Part shown: positions 1 through 7,383 of the stretch, piece by piece | Layout of the letters: every line of letters begins with the position of its first letter | Numbering within the stretch: the stretch's first letter is position 1 | Assembly: GCF_022829295.1 (NCBI RefSeq) | Contig: NZ_JAKSYH010000146.1 | Coordinates: 1 to 39,531 of the forward strand | Direction: 5' to 3' | Source of the DNA: Methylobacterium sp. J-088 | GTDB taxonomy: Bacteria > Pseudomonadota > Alphaproteobacteria > Rhizobiales > Beijerinckiaceae | DNA: 39,531 nt | The notes under the pieces: model-generated | Seen by the model: only the letters and a program-made list of their open reading frames with translations | The model's database searches: none | Told to the model about the DNA's origin: nothing | Position numbers and translations under genes: made by a program

Positions 1-225
1 GTGGACGAGATAGTCGCGCACGGGATCGGCGGTAATGCCGTACCACGTGGCGTAGAACGCGGCGTCGACATGCGGGGTGAGCGCGGCAACCTGCGCGTCG
101 GCGCTGGCGAGATCGTCGACGGGCGGCAGGGCGGGGCCGGCCAGGCGGGCCAGCAGCGGGGCGCCGCGCGTCCGCGCCCAGCCCGAGATCGACCCGCGCT
201 GGTACCAAGTTTTCAGCCGCGTCAC
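1..225 (-). CDS. Repeat-module protein, probable glycosyltransferase, C-terminus off the window
   Basis: Only about 75 N-terminal residues are inside the window; the frame runs open through the left edge. I place the start at GTG 225..223 because a GGGGGA Shine-Dalgarno-like stretch lies eight bases upstream. Residues near the edge read DAAFYATWYGITADPVRDYL, which fits the FD-x-x-FY-x-x-x-YPDV...DP-x-x-HY module seen in at least five other proteins here (10053, 16566, 19143, 21590 and 31845). In those proteins the module precedes GT61 or GT2 domains or sits on a coiled coil, so a glycosyltransferase or associated protein is a reasonable inference. The catalytic part is not visible, so the family cannot be assigned. 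Confidence 0.6.
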   Translation of the reverse strand, partial: MTRLKTWYQRGSISGWARTRGAPLLARLAGPALPPVDDLASADAQVAALTPHVDAAFYATWYGITADPVRDYLVH

Positions 226-567
226 AGCACCGGTCCCCCCGCGTGCGACGTCCCAGGTTCGGGATCCCTGTGCGCGACTGCAGCGACCCACTCCGCACGG
301 GGGCTGGGTCCGGTGTCCACAGTGCCCTCCGAAGCGGAGGACGCCGGCTCGGCGCAGGGGCGTATGCCGCATTCGTCGAGACTGAGAGCTCGGGTGAGCA
401 TGAGGTGGCGCAGGCTGGGTCGAAGGCGGGGCGTCGCGTCGGTGGGCCACCGCCCTATCGGAACGCACGCGTGGGGTAAACCATTCCGGACGACCGACGC
501 CCGTCAGGGAAGCGCCGTGCTCGAAAGCAGCCGCTTGCTGCGCAGGAGCACGGTACCGGTTCGGCGA
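226..567. other. Intergenic stretch without a recognisable gene
   Basis: This 342-base GC-rich stretch separates the truncated left gene from the stop codon of the hexapeptide acyltransferase. The open frames crossing it give arginine- and alanine-rich translations with no recognisable domain. I see no clear terminator, tRNA or mobile-element end. It presumably holds the promoter of the truncated minus-strand gene. Confidence 0.4.
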
Positions 568-1170
568 TCAGATCAGGTCCGCGCGCCACGTCACGTTGTC
601 TCGCACGATGCGCGCCGGGTTGCCGGCAGCCACGCAATGGGCAGGCACCGTCCCGGTGACGACCGCATGTGCGCCGATGATTGCATTGTCGCCGATCATC
701 GAACCCTTGAGGAGGGAGGCCTGATTGGCGATCCAGACATGATTGCCGACGTGGACCGGCTTGGCCGCGTTCAGTCGGGCCCCGGATTCCAGACTGATGA
801 TCGAGTGGAAGTCGCTCGTCGTCATCCAGACGCCCGATGCGATCGAGCAGTCCGTGCCGATCTCGATTGCCTTTGCTTCAACAAGGTTGAGATGGACCAG
901 ACCGGTGAAACCCGTCCTGTCGCCGATGCGAAGCACCGAGCTCGCCCCGATGTAGATATTGGCCATCGACAGCCGCACATCCTCACCCACATCGAACCGG
1001 CAATTCGACTCGATGACGATGTACATGTCCTTATCCGAGACGCATCCGCGCCCTATCCGAATGTAATTATTGTTGCCGTTGATAAAAATTCTTCCCGCAT
1101 GATTTTGCTGGTCGCGAGTATCGATATCAATAACATTATTTTCTCCTTTGTCGAATATATTTAATTGCAT
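568..1170 (-). CDS. Left-handed beta-helix (hexapeptide repeat) O-acyltransferase
   Basis: A 200-residue protein made largely of hexapeptide repeats of the [LIV]-G-x-x-x-x type. It ends in the CysE/LacA/NodL-type acetyltransferase signature: VHVGNHVWIANQASLLKG near residues 139-156, then IGDNAIIGAHAVVTGTVPAH and AAGNPARIV. Family members transfer acetyl or other acyl groups from CoA (sometimes ACP) to sugar hydroxyls or amines in the cytoplasm. The fold, the final AGNPA motif and the length of about 200 residues all fit a sugar O-acetyltransferase. A candidate catalytic His lies in SDFHS (about residue 122), the position used by LacA-like enzymes. The N-terminus is Asn/Ile-rich and more AT-rich at the DNA level than the rest. 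The acceptor is unknown; the locus suggests a glycan. Confidence 0.85.
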   Translation of the reverse strand: MQLNIFDKGENNVIDIDTRDQQNHAGRIFINGNNNYIRIGRGCVSDKDMYIVIESNCRFDVGEDVRLSMANIYIGASSVLRIGDRTGFTGLVHLNLVEAKAIEIGTDCSIASGVWMTTSDFHSIISLESGARLNAAKPVHVGNHVWIANQASLLKGSMIGDNAIIGAHAVVTGTVPAHCVAAGNPARIVRDNVTWRADLI

Positions 1171-1517
1171 CGTTTGCTCTTCGGCGTTCGTCGTCGGCTT
1201 GCTCGTCCCGGGATCGACGGCGTCGCTGTGCGCCGAACCCGCGGCTGGGCATTCGTCATCCCCTCGGCAGATGCGTTATCTGCAGGAGCGGATTGTGACG
1301 TTCAGGACTTTGGAGGATGCCCGGATGGCCCATCATCCAGCCAATAACTGTCTCAATGTTTCTATGACACCGAGCGCAGGCCTTACAACCGGGCTGCCGT
1401 TTCCCGCCCCTGGAGTTACCCGCCCGGTGAGACTTCGATCCGCGTCGTGTTGACGACGGGAGGGGCCTATGCCGTATGGCCTACGCCAAGAGCGACATCG
1501 AAGTATGAGGCTGTCCG
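1171..1517. other. Divergent intergenic region
   Basis: This 347-base gap lies between two divergent genes (hexapeptide acyltransferase to the left, winged-helix protein to the right), so it should carry promoters for both. No protein-coding frame in it looks real. Just upstream of the right gene there is a 6-bp stem hairpin (1443-1458), a GGGAGGGG run, and two near-identical 10-mers (GGCCTATGCC and GGCCTACGCC) separated by four bases. I could not identify convincing -35/-10 boxes by eye. Confidence 0.4.
1443..1458. promoter_or_regulatory. Small hairpin upstream of the winged-helix gene
   Basis: CGTCGT, loop GTTG, ACGACG: a perfect 6-bp stem with a 4-base loop, about 60 bases before the GTG start at 1518. 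It could be an operator half-site pair or a leader-RNA structure. In GC-rich DNA a hairpin of this size can occur by chance. Confidence 0.25.
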
Positions 1518-2039
1518 GTGACCGAGGACAATACGCTGACGAAAGCGCTGGCTGACGTCCGAGCGCGCAAAGCTGCGCTCCAGAGCGACTACGACCGGAT
1601 CGCCGCAGAATTGACGAAGCTTCGGACCGCCGAGGCCGCGCTGACCTCGATCGTGGAAGGCGTCCCGCTGGAGGAAGTCACCATCCATGTCGCATCGGAG
1701 GGATCGCGCTCTTCCGTCGGTGACCGTGCCGGATCTCCGCAGGGCGGGCGACGCGGCGCCCGCGGTCCGCGGGCGAACTCGGCCAAGGGCCGCCTCAAGG
1801 CCCTTCTCGGCACGGCCGGGCCGCAGGGTCTGTCGAATGCCGAGATCGCCGAGCGTCTGCCCGACGTCGCGCCCAACACGCTCAACACCTACTTGAGCAT
1901 GATGGTGACGGGCGGTGAGGCTGTCCGGAAGGGCGACTTCTACTCGGCCGCCGCGGCCCCGGATGCAGAGGCCGACCCGGCCGAGGAGGAAGAGGCGGGC
2001 GACGCGGCCGACCATCCGGACACCGCCGCGGCCGAGTGA
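1518..2039 (+). CDS. Coiled-coil plus winged-helix protein, putative regulator
   Basis: A 173-residue protein starting at GTG 1518 with GAGG seven bases upstream. Residues 5-45 form a heptad-rich helix (ALADVRARKAALQ...ELTKLRTAEAAL), a likely coiled-coil dimerisation arm. A Gly/Arg/Ser-rich basic linker follows at about 72-90. Residues 90-142 look like a winged helix-turn-helix: GRLKALLGTAGPQGLSNAEI, then PNTLNTYLSMMV as a recognition-helix candidate and EAVRKGDFY as the wing. The C-terminus is Ala/Asp/Glu-rich and acidic. The domain order suggests DNA binding and possibly regulation of the neighbouring glycan genes, but I do not recognise a named family and the target is unknown. Confidence 0.7.
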   Translation: MTEDNTLTKALADVRARKAALQSDYDRIAAELTKLRTAEAALTSIVEGVPLEEVTIHVASEGSRSSVGDRAGSPQGGRRGARGPRANSAKGRLKALLGTAGPQGLSNAEIAERLPDVAPNTLNTYLSMMVTGGEAVRKGDFYSAAAAPDAEADPAEEEEAGDAADHPDTAAAE

Positions 2040-2176
2040 CCGCGCGTGTCCACCTCGAAGGGTTGAACCATCGAGGATGGCGGTCGTGATGTCTGCCGCG
2101 CCTCGCGACCAGTCCGCGAGCCTGTTACCATGTCGACACCGCCGGGCTAGGGCGGCTTTACCAGGAGCCATTCGCC

Positions 2177-2557
2177 ATGCGGTCGATGTTCTTGCTCTGC
2201 GCCGTCCTGGTGCTGCTTCCCGCCCAGGCCTGGGCGGCCTGCCGATGCGCCTGCGTCAGGGGCGTGATGCGGCCGATCTGCCAGCCGACCGATTTGGTCG
2301 AGCCGATCTGCCAGGGCCTGTGCGAGGATTCCATCCGACCCAGTCGGCTCGTAGTGCCGTTCGGCGGCGGCACGCAGGCGATCAATCCCGTCCAGCCCTT
2401 TGATCCCGCGCCCACTGGCCTCGTCCAGCAGGATCCCAATCTCAATACCGATACGCGCGGCAATCCCCTCGGAACCGCTGGCGTCCAAGGCGGCAACGAC
2501 GCGCTGTCCAGTTCCGCCGGGGCGGCAGGGGCTGCAGCGGCAGGGGCGGCGCGATGA
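2177..2557 (+). CDS. Small secreted cysteine-rich protein
   Basis: A 126-residue protein with a clear Sec signal peptide: MRSMFLLCAVLVLLPAQAWA with cleavage expected after AWA at about residue 20. The mature part begins with six closely spaced cysteines (C22, C24, C26, C35, C45, C49), continues through a Pro/Gly/Asn-rich middle, and ends in a low-complexity Ala/Gly tail. An AGGAG ribosome-binding site lies nine bases before the ATG. An even number of cysteines in an exported protein suggests three disulphides or metal binding in the periplasm. No known family is recognised. It is convergent with the MaoC-SDR gene, with only 39 bases between the stops. Confidence 0.7.
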   Translation: MRSMFLLCAVLVLLPAQAWAACRCACVRGVMRPICQPTDLVEPICQGLCEDSIRPSRLVVPFGGGTQAINPVQPFDPAPTGLVQQDPNLNTDTRGNPLGTAGVQGGNDALSSSAGAAGAAAAGAAR

Positions 2558-2596
2558 CGCTTGCGTCCATTGTCGGCTCCGCTGTGCTGTTTCTGA

Positions 2597-4045
2597 TCAG
2601 GGCGTAGACAACATCCGCCGGATGATCGGCAGCATCAGGCCGCTGGGGGCCGCGGCCGGGACAGGAAAAATCGTGGCCGTCTGATCCGTCCGCACCCGCG
2701 GCAGACGCTCGATTATGGTCCGCAGGTTCGGGATTGTCTTCGCCATCGTCGCTGCAAGCGTTTCGCCCGCCGTCTTCGCCATCACGTATTCTAGGGTGTC
2801 GCGGGGCGCCTCGTCGATGGCTGTAGTCGAGGGATAGAAAGCCGTCACGGCGCTGCAGCGGCCGAGGCAGAAGAGACTCAGGTCGTAGAAGGCATAATTG
2901 TAGATCCGCATCATCTCCTCGAAGGAGGCGGGCTCGAACGGGGCACGCTTCTGGCGGAAGATGCGGGGCGTCGCGAAGTGGTAGAGCTGGGACGGGTCGA
3001 ACCCCATGGATCCGAGTTGCTCGGCTACCGGCCGTGCCGCTTCGTAACGGACGACGTTGCAGTGGCCGCCGCCGTCCCGGATCTCCCGGGCCACTGCCTC
3101 CGCCTCGTCCGCACCGGAGGCGTAGGTGATGCAGACCGCGCCGCCCCCCGCGGCGATTAGCTTGGCGGTCGTCGCGCCGAGGCCCCTCGAGCCGCCGACG
3201 ATGAGAGCGGATATGCCGGCGAACACGCCCGGTTGGACGAGGCGCGCGAGATCCAGCAGGCTTTCCTGCTCGACAGGCTGTGGACGCAGGAAGCCCTCGA
3301 CGTGGCCGGCGATGCCGGGGCCCTGGACGTCGAGCGTCACCGATTGCAGCATCGGCTGAAACCGCTTCACCGCGTAGGCGAGGCTCGACCCGCCGGGTTC
3401 TGCGGTGAAGGTTATATCGATCTTGGAGAGGATCGAATGCAGCCCCGGCACGAACATGCCGATGAGGGTCGAGAGGCCCCCAAGACCCGCGACGCGGGTC
3501 GGACCGATGGCATGCGCAAGGCGCGGCGCCAGCGCGGTGATCGCTTCCGGATCGGGAAGCCGGAAGGCTCCTGTAAGGCCCATCAGGGCTGCCGGATCGC
3601 GGGTGACGGGCTCCGCGGGGATCGCGCTCGGAACGGCCTCGACGGGTGAAGCCGGCGGCCGCTCCGCCGCGAACATCGCCCGGATCGTCATCGCCCGGAT
3701 CCCGTCCACAGCTACGGACAAGCGCAGGTTCTGCTCGCTCGCCTCATGGATCGTGAGCGTCGTGCAATCCCCGACCAGAACGAATCGCTCGAAGCGCATC
3801 TGGAGCGTCGCAAGCCGTTCAAGCTGATGCGCGGCCGCGTAGGTCTCAAGGGCCCAGAGCGCGGCATGGACACCGTGGACCGCCCGCTCGCCCGCGAGTG
3901 TCCTGCTGGCTACTCGCGCATCCATGTGCATCGGGTTGATGTCGCCGGTCGCCTGCGCGAAGGCGATTTGATCGGCTTCGGTCCACGCCCGTGTCGTTGC
4001 GGAGCCGGCAGCCGAACTAGATCCGTACATCGAGAAGCACTCCAT
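2597..4045 (-). CDS. Fusion of MaoC-like hotdog dehydratase and short-chain dehydrogenase
   Basis: A 482-residue fusion. Residues about 20-125 are a MaoC/(R)-hydratase hotdog: FAQATGDINPMHMD carries the family's catalytic Asp and His (GD-x-NP-x-H), followed by AVHGVH. Residues about 150-262 look like a second, degenerate hotdog (FVPGLHSILSKIDITF). Residues about 275-482 are an SDR with the GGSRGLG nucleotide-binding loop and a Y-x-x-AK catalytic pair (LEYVMAKTAGE). The architecture combines 3-hydroxyacyl dehydration/hydration with ketone reduction, as in fatty-acid or polyketide beta-processing. It is divergent from the FkbH-ACP-KASIII operon, which suggests it acts on the same acyl chain. 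The start could also be the in-frame ATG at 4030, which has a better-spaced GGAG. Confidence 0.85.
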   Translation of the reverse strand: MECFSMYGSSSAAGSATTRAWTEADQIAFAQATGDINPMHMDARVASRTLAGERAVHGVHAALWALETYAAAHQLERLATLQMRFERFVLVGDCTTLTIHEASEQNLRLSVAVDGIRAMTIRAMFAAERPPASPVEAVPSAIPAEPVTRDPAALMGLTGAFRLPDPEAITALAPRLAHAIGPTRVAGLGGLSTLIGMFVPGLHSILSKIDITFTAEPGGSSLAYAVKRFQPMLQSVTLDVQGPGIAGHVEGFLRPQPVEQESLLDLARLVQPGVFAGISALIVGGSRGLGATTAKLIAAGGGAVCITYASGADEAEAVAREIRDGGGHCNVVRYEAARPVAEQLGSMGFDPSQLYHFATPRIFRQKRAPFEPASFEEMMRIYNYAFYDLSLFCLGRCSAVTAFYPSTTAIDEAPRDTLEYVMAKTAGETLAATMAKTIPNLRTIIERLPRVRTDQTATIFPVPAAAPSGLMLPIIRRMLSTP

Positions 4046-4231
4046 CGCTGCCCCCGCCTCGTCGGACGGCGGTCGATTTCCCGGGCATGGCAGTGATGCG
4101 AATGCGGGGCAGCCCGGCCCCTTGCTTTATGGCACGCGATCTCGCAAGAGGGCGGCGCACGCATGGGAAGGGGCCGGTCGATCGCCGGAGGGCAGGCATC
4201 CATTAGGGTGTCGCAGGGACCGGTATCGGGG
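4046..4231. promoter_or_regulatory. Divergent promoter region between the fusion enzyme and the FkbH operon
   Basis: A 186-base region separates two divergent genes whose products look like parts of one acyl pathway. Promoters for both directions must lie here or within the first codons. An upstream in-frame ATG at 4163 would extend the FkbH protein by 23 residues, but that segment (MGRGRSIAGG...) does not resemble the family start. No sharp -35/-10 pair is evident. Confidence 0.45.
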
Positions 4232-5839
4232 ATGACTACGGCTCGCGCCCTATCGATTGGCTTCGTAGGAAACGTCGTCACCAACCCGTTCGGGAAGGTG
4301 ACGGCCCGAATCGCGGATCTCGCGGCGGTCTCGGTCGAGCACTTCCTGATCGGACAGATCGAGCAGGTCCTGGCCGGGCCCGCCTCCGTCGATGTCCTCG
4401 TCGTGCATCTCGACCATCGCTGGTTCTTCGATGTCGCCCCCGACGAGGCGGCCGTCGCACGCGCGCGCGGACTCGCTGAACTGGTCGCGGCCCGGCTGGC
4501 GCGGGCGCCTGGCACCCTCATCCTCAACACCGTGCCGTTCGTGCCGGTCTCGTCGGTGGAGAGCGACCTCCACGATCAGCTGGAGGCCCTGGCGCGGATC
4601 AACGCGGTGCTGTTCGACCTCGCCCGGTCGCATGAGCAGGTCAGCATCATCGATGCGGCCGGCACCCTCGCGGTCCTCGGCTTCGCCAACGCCCTGCGCG
4701 AGCGCAACCGGTACATGTACCAGATGCCCTACGCCCCGGCCGCCGTGGACGCGCTGGTCGAGCGCTACGCCGACGCGATCGCGGCACGGCTGCGGGCCCG
4801 CCGCAAGGTGGTGGTGGTCGATGCCGACAACACCCTTTGGAGCGGCGTTGTCGGCGAGGACGGGGTGGAGAACCTGGAGGTCGACAGCGATTATCCAGGG
4901 ATCGTCCACATGCAGCTCCAGCGCCAGCTGATGCGCCTGAAGGGCCTCGGCATCCTGCTCTGCGCCGTAACCAAGAACAACGAGGAGGATTTCCGCGCTG
5001 TTTTCGCGCAGCGGGCTATGCCGCTGCGCCTCGAAGACTTCGTGGCCTATCGCAGCAACTGGTCCGAGAAGAGCGAGAACATCCGCGATCTCGCGGCCAC
5101 GCTGAACCTCGGCCTCGACAGCTTCATCTTCCTCGATGACAACCCGTTCGAGATCGAGGAGGTCCGCGCCCGCCTGCCCGGCGTCGAGTGCCACTTGTTC
5201 GACCGGACGCGCCCCGAGCAGGCGCTGACGCTGCTCGACGGCATCGCCTCCCTGCGGGCCCGGAACGTCACCGCCGAGGATCTGGCCAAGACCGAGCAGT
5301 ACCGGGGCGAGGCGCAGCGGCAAGAGCTGCAGCGCTCGGCTGCCTCGATGGACGAATACCTCGCCTCGCTGGAGGTCCGCGTTCACATCGCCCGCAACAA
5401 TCTGGGCGCCCTGCGGCGCGCCACGCAGCTGATCAACAAGACCAACCAGTTTAACCTGACCACGCGGCGCTACACCGAGGACGAGGTCGCCACCGCGATG
5501 CGCGAGGGCAGCGTCTACACGGCCCGCGTGATCGACCGGTTCGGCGACATGGGCATCGTCTGCGTCGCCATCGTCCGAGGCGACGAACTCGAGACGTTCC
5601 TAATGAGTTGCCGGGCCCTCGGACGCCGTATCGAGGCCCAAATTCTGCGCTACGTCTGCCAGCAAGAGGGCGAGAGGGACCTTAAGGCCCGGTATCGCCC
5701 AAGCGCGAAGAACCGCATGGTCGAGACTTTCCTCGACAACAACGGCTTCGCCGTCGTCTCCTCTGGCCCCGAGGGCAAGGCGTACCGACTGACACGAGGA
5801 CCGGATGACACCCCCTACATCCACATCGTCGCGGAGTGA
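4232..5839 (+). CDS. FkbH-like HAD-family acyl-loading protein
   Basis: A 535-residue protein in three parts. Residues about 1-185 are an N-terminal domain of the kind that precedes FkbH cores. The HAD domain starts at about 192 with VVVVDADNTLWSGVVGEDG, where D197 and D199 form the DxDxT nucleophile motif, and continues through CAVTKNNEEDF and FLDDNPFEIEEV. A GNAT-like C-terminus follows (NLGALRRATQLINKTNQFNL). FkbH proteins take a three-carbon unit from 1,3-bisphosphoglycerate, dephosphorylate it and load glyceryl onto an ACP. Homologues in sugar-modification loci may load other hydroxyacyl units. The ACP gene overlaps its 3' end by 35 bases, which supports the partnership. ATG 4232 is preferred because SIGFVGNVVTNPFG follows directly; ATG 4163 is the alternative. 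The motif is intact; the substrate is inferred. Confidence 0.87.
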   Translation: MTTARALSIGFVGNVVTNPFGKVTARIADLAAVSVEHFLIGQIEQVLAGPASVDVLVVHLDHRWFFDVAPDEAAVARARGLAELVAARLARAPGTLILNTVPFVPVSSVESDLHDQLEALARINAVLFDLARSHEQVSIIDAAGTLAVLGFANALRERNRYMYQMPYAPAAVDALVERYADAIAARLRARRKVVVVDADNTLWSGVVGEDGVENLEVDSDYPGIVHMQLQRQLMRLKGLGILLCAVTKNNEEDFRAVFAQRAMPLRLEDFVAYRSNWSEKSENIRDLAATLNLGLDSFIFLDDNPFEIEEVRARLPGVECHLFDRTRPEQALTLLDGIASLRARNVTAEDLAKTEQYRGEAQRQELQRSAASMDEYLASLEVRVHIARNNLGALRRATQLINKTNQFNLTTRRYTEDEVATAMREGSVYTARVIDRFGDMGIVCVAIVRGDELETFLMSCRALGRRIEAQILRYVCQQEGERDLKARYRPSAKNRMVETFLDNNGFAVVSSGPEGKAYRLTRGPDDTPYIHIVAE

Positions 5840-6122
5840 TCGCGACGCCGTTGAAGCTGCGGCGCGCGCCACTTTCTCACGGCTCGTCGAGACCTGGGAC
5901 CGCTCGGACCTGAAGGATATCGGCCCCGAGACCGACGTGTACGAACAGATTGATTCCTTCGCGGTGGTCGAACTCCTTTTGGAGACGGAATCCGAGATCG
6001 AGCGGACGGTCGGCCGCTACGTGCCGCTGGCTAGTGAGAGCATCCTCGACAACACCCAATCACCGCTCCGCCGCTTCCAGGGCTGGATCGATTACGTTGT
6101 CGAGACGGTCGCACATGGCTGA
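5805..6122 (+). CDS. Acyl carrier protein (first)
   Basis: A 105-residue acyl carrier protein. The phosphopantetheine site is S51 in the motif QIDSFAVVELLLETE, matching the family's D-S-[LF] pattern at the start of helix II. A predicted helix I precedes it and an acidic helix II follows. It is longer than FabF-type ACPs (about 80 residues) because of extra N-terminal residues. GAGGA lies four bases before the ATG. The gene begins inside the end of the FkbH gene and overlaps the ketosynthase gene by eight bases (ATGGCTGA), so the three are probably translationally coupled. Its job is most likely to carry the FkbH-loaded unit. Confidence 0.85.
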   Translation: MTPPTSTSSRSDRDAVEAAARATFSRLVETWDRSDLKDIGPETDVYEQIDSFAVVELLLETESEIERTVGRYVPLASESILDNTQSPLRRFQGWIDYVVETVAHG

Positions 6123-7152
6123 TCTGCGGTTCTCGCGCGCTGGCCTCGCGGGCCTCGTCACCACTGTCGGCGCGCGCGTCGTGGCCTTCGACGAGGAGGC
6201 GGCCGCCCTCGGGCTCGCCCCCGAGGAGGCGGAGCGGCTCAAGCGCGCCATGGGCTTCTCAACCCGCCACATCGTCGCCGATCCCGGCACAACGACGGCG
6301 GATCTCTGCCTTCACTCGGCGCGCCATCTCCTGCGCGGCCTTGATCTGCGGCCCGGGGACATCGATGGCCTGATCCTGGTTACGCAAACGCCGGATTACA
6401 GCTCGCCCTCTACGTCGATCGGGATGCAGCACCGCCTCGGCATGCGGACCGACACGCTCTGCTTCGACATGCGCCTCGGCTGCAGCGGCTTCGTCTACGG
6501 CCTCTCGGTCGCCTCCAGCCTCGTCGAGTCCGGGCTCAACCGAGTCCTCCTGTGCATCGGAGACGTCGCGAGCCGCATGGTCGCGACCGGGGACCGTTCG
6601 ATCACGCCGATCATGGGGGATGCCGGGGCTGCCGTGCTGATCGAGCGGCGGGAGAGCGAGAGTTTCTTTCAGCTCCACAGCGACGGTTCGGGGGAGAAGG
6701 CCCTGTTCATTCCGCATAGCGGCCTCCGGGCCGATGCAGATGACCAGGACAAACCCGCATCGATGCACATGGACGGGGCGCAGGTCTTCAACTTTACGCT
6801 TAAGCGTGTCCCGCCGCTGATCGAGGGCATCCTAGCTTTCTCGAACACGCGCGCTGAGGACGTCGACTTCCTCGTCCTGCACCAGCCGAACAAGTACATC
6901 CTAAAAAATCTTCAGCGCCGCCTGGGGCTCGACGACAGCAGGCTTCCGACCGGCACCCAGTCGGTCTACGGGAACCAGAACTCCGCTTCGATCACCGGTA
7001 CGATCTCGGGCTTTCTTTCGGAGGCCTATGCGGGCGGGCGGGTGCGCTCGCTGTTCGCCGGCTTCGGGGTCGGCTTGAGTTGGGGAGCCTGCACGATCAC
7101 CACCGACCGGATCTTCGCACCCCCGGTCATGATCTATGAGGAGCATAACTGA
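6115..7152 (+). CDS. 3-oxoacyl-ACP synthase III (FabH-like)
   Basis: A 345-residue thiolase-fold enzyme with the full KASIII triad in order: C123 in MRLGCSGFVYG, H256 in LVLHQPNKYI and N287 in YGNQNSASITG. A GDAGAAVLI segment typical of the family lies near residue 168. KASIII enzymes condense a primer acyl group with malonyl-ACP; some relatives act instead as acyltransferases. The intact His and Asn favour decarboxylative condensation. The frame is open well upstream, but ATG 6115 is chosen because MADLRFSRAGLAGLVTTVGA aligns with the family N-terminus and overlaps the ACP stop. It lies between two carrier-protein genes, which suggests a condensation between units on two different carriers. 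Confidence 0.9.
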   Translation: MADLRFSRAGLAGLVTTVGARVVAFDEEAAALGLAPEEAERLKRAMGFSTRHIVADPGTTTADLCLHSARHLLRGLDLRPGDIDGLILVTQTPDYSSPSTSIGMQHRLGMRTDTLCFDMRLGCSGFVYGLSVASSLVESGLNRVLLCIGDVASRMVATGDRSITPIMGDAGAAVLIERRESESFFQLHSDGSGEKALFIPHSGLRADADDQDKPASMHMDGAQVFNFTLKRVPPLIEGILAFSNTRAEDVDFLVLHQPNKYILKNLQRRLGLDDSRLPTGTQSVYGNQNSASITGTISGFLSEAYAGGRVRSLFAGFGVGLSWGACTITTDRIFAPPVMIYEEHN

Positions 7153-7379
7153 TGACCGAGGGCGCATTCCTGGACGAGCTCGGCACGATCCTCGATCAGC
7201 CGGGACCGCTCGCCCGCGGGCAGAGCCTCGGGGAGATCGAGACCTTCGACTCGCTTGGCATCCTCAACATCATGGCGCTCTATGACACGCTGGGCCTTGA
7301 GGTGGATCCGCGGCGGATCGCCGGGGCGGCGACCACCGACGACCTGATCGCGCTGGCCGGCGCGAAGCTGCAGGCCTGA
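7152..7379 (+). CDS. Acyl carrier protein-like protein (second, small)
   Basis: A 75-residue carrier protein with the pantetheine site S34 in EIETFDSLGILNIMALYDTL. The DSLG motif and the following amphipathic helix match the ACP family, as does the short helical C-terminus (ATTDDLIALAGAKL). It starts in the TGATG junction with the ketosynthase stop, a one-base overlap. A second, divergent carrier in the same operon argues that each carrier has a separate role, one for the starter and one for the extender or transfer step. The start is well supported by the coupling; the function is supported only by motif and context. Confidence 0.8.
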   Translation: MTEGAFLDELGTILDQPGPLARGQSLGEIETFDSLGILNIMALYDTLGLEVDPRRIAGAATTDDLIALAGAKLQA

Positions 7380-7383
7380 GCCG

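Noticed and set aside
1..1164. Open reading frame of 387 codons on the plus strand
   Set aside because: It lies opposite the module-bearing fragment and the hexapeptide acyltransferase, both of which have recognisable protein motifs. Its own translation is Arg-rich and matches nothing.
1467..2171. Open frame of 234 codons on the minus strand
   Set aside because: It is antisense to the coiled-coil/winged-helix gene, which has a good start, a Shine-Dalgarno and a domain-like composition.
4250..5386. Open frame of 378 codons on the minus strand
   Set aside because: It is antisense to the FkbH-like gene, whose catalytic motifs are clear; long antisense frames are expected in GC-rich genes.
4232..7379. 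Tetronate-type biosynthesis, suggested by the FkbH-ACP-KASIII trio
   Set aside because: That trio is typical of tetronate pathways, but here there is no polyketide synthase, and the next genes are a sugar acyltransferase and a sugar aminotransferase. Sugar acylation fits better, although tetronate-like chemistry on the acyl group is not excluded.
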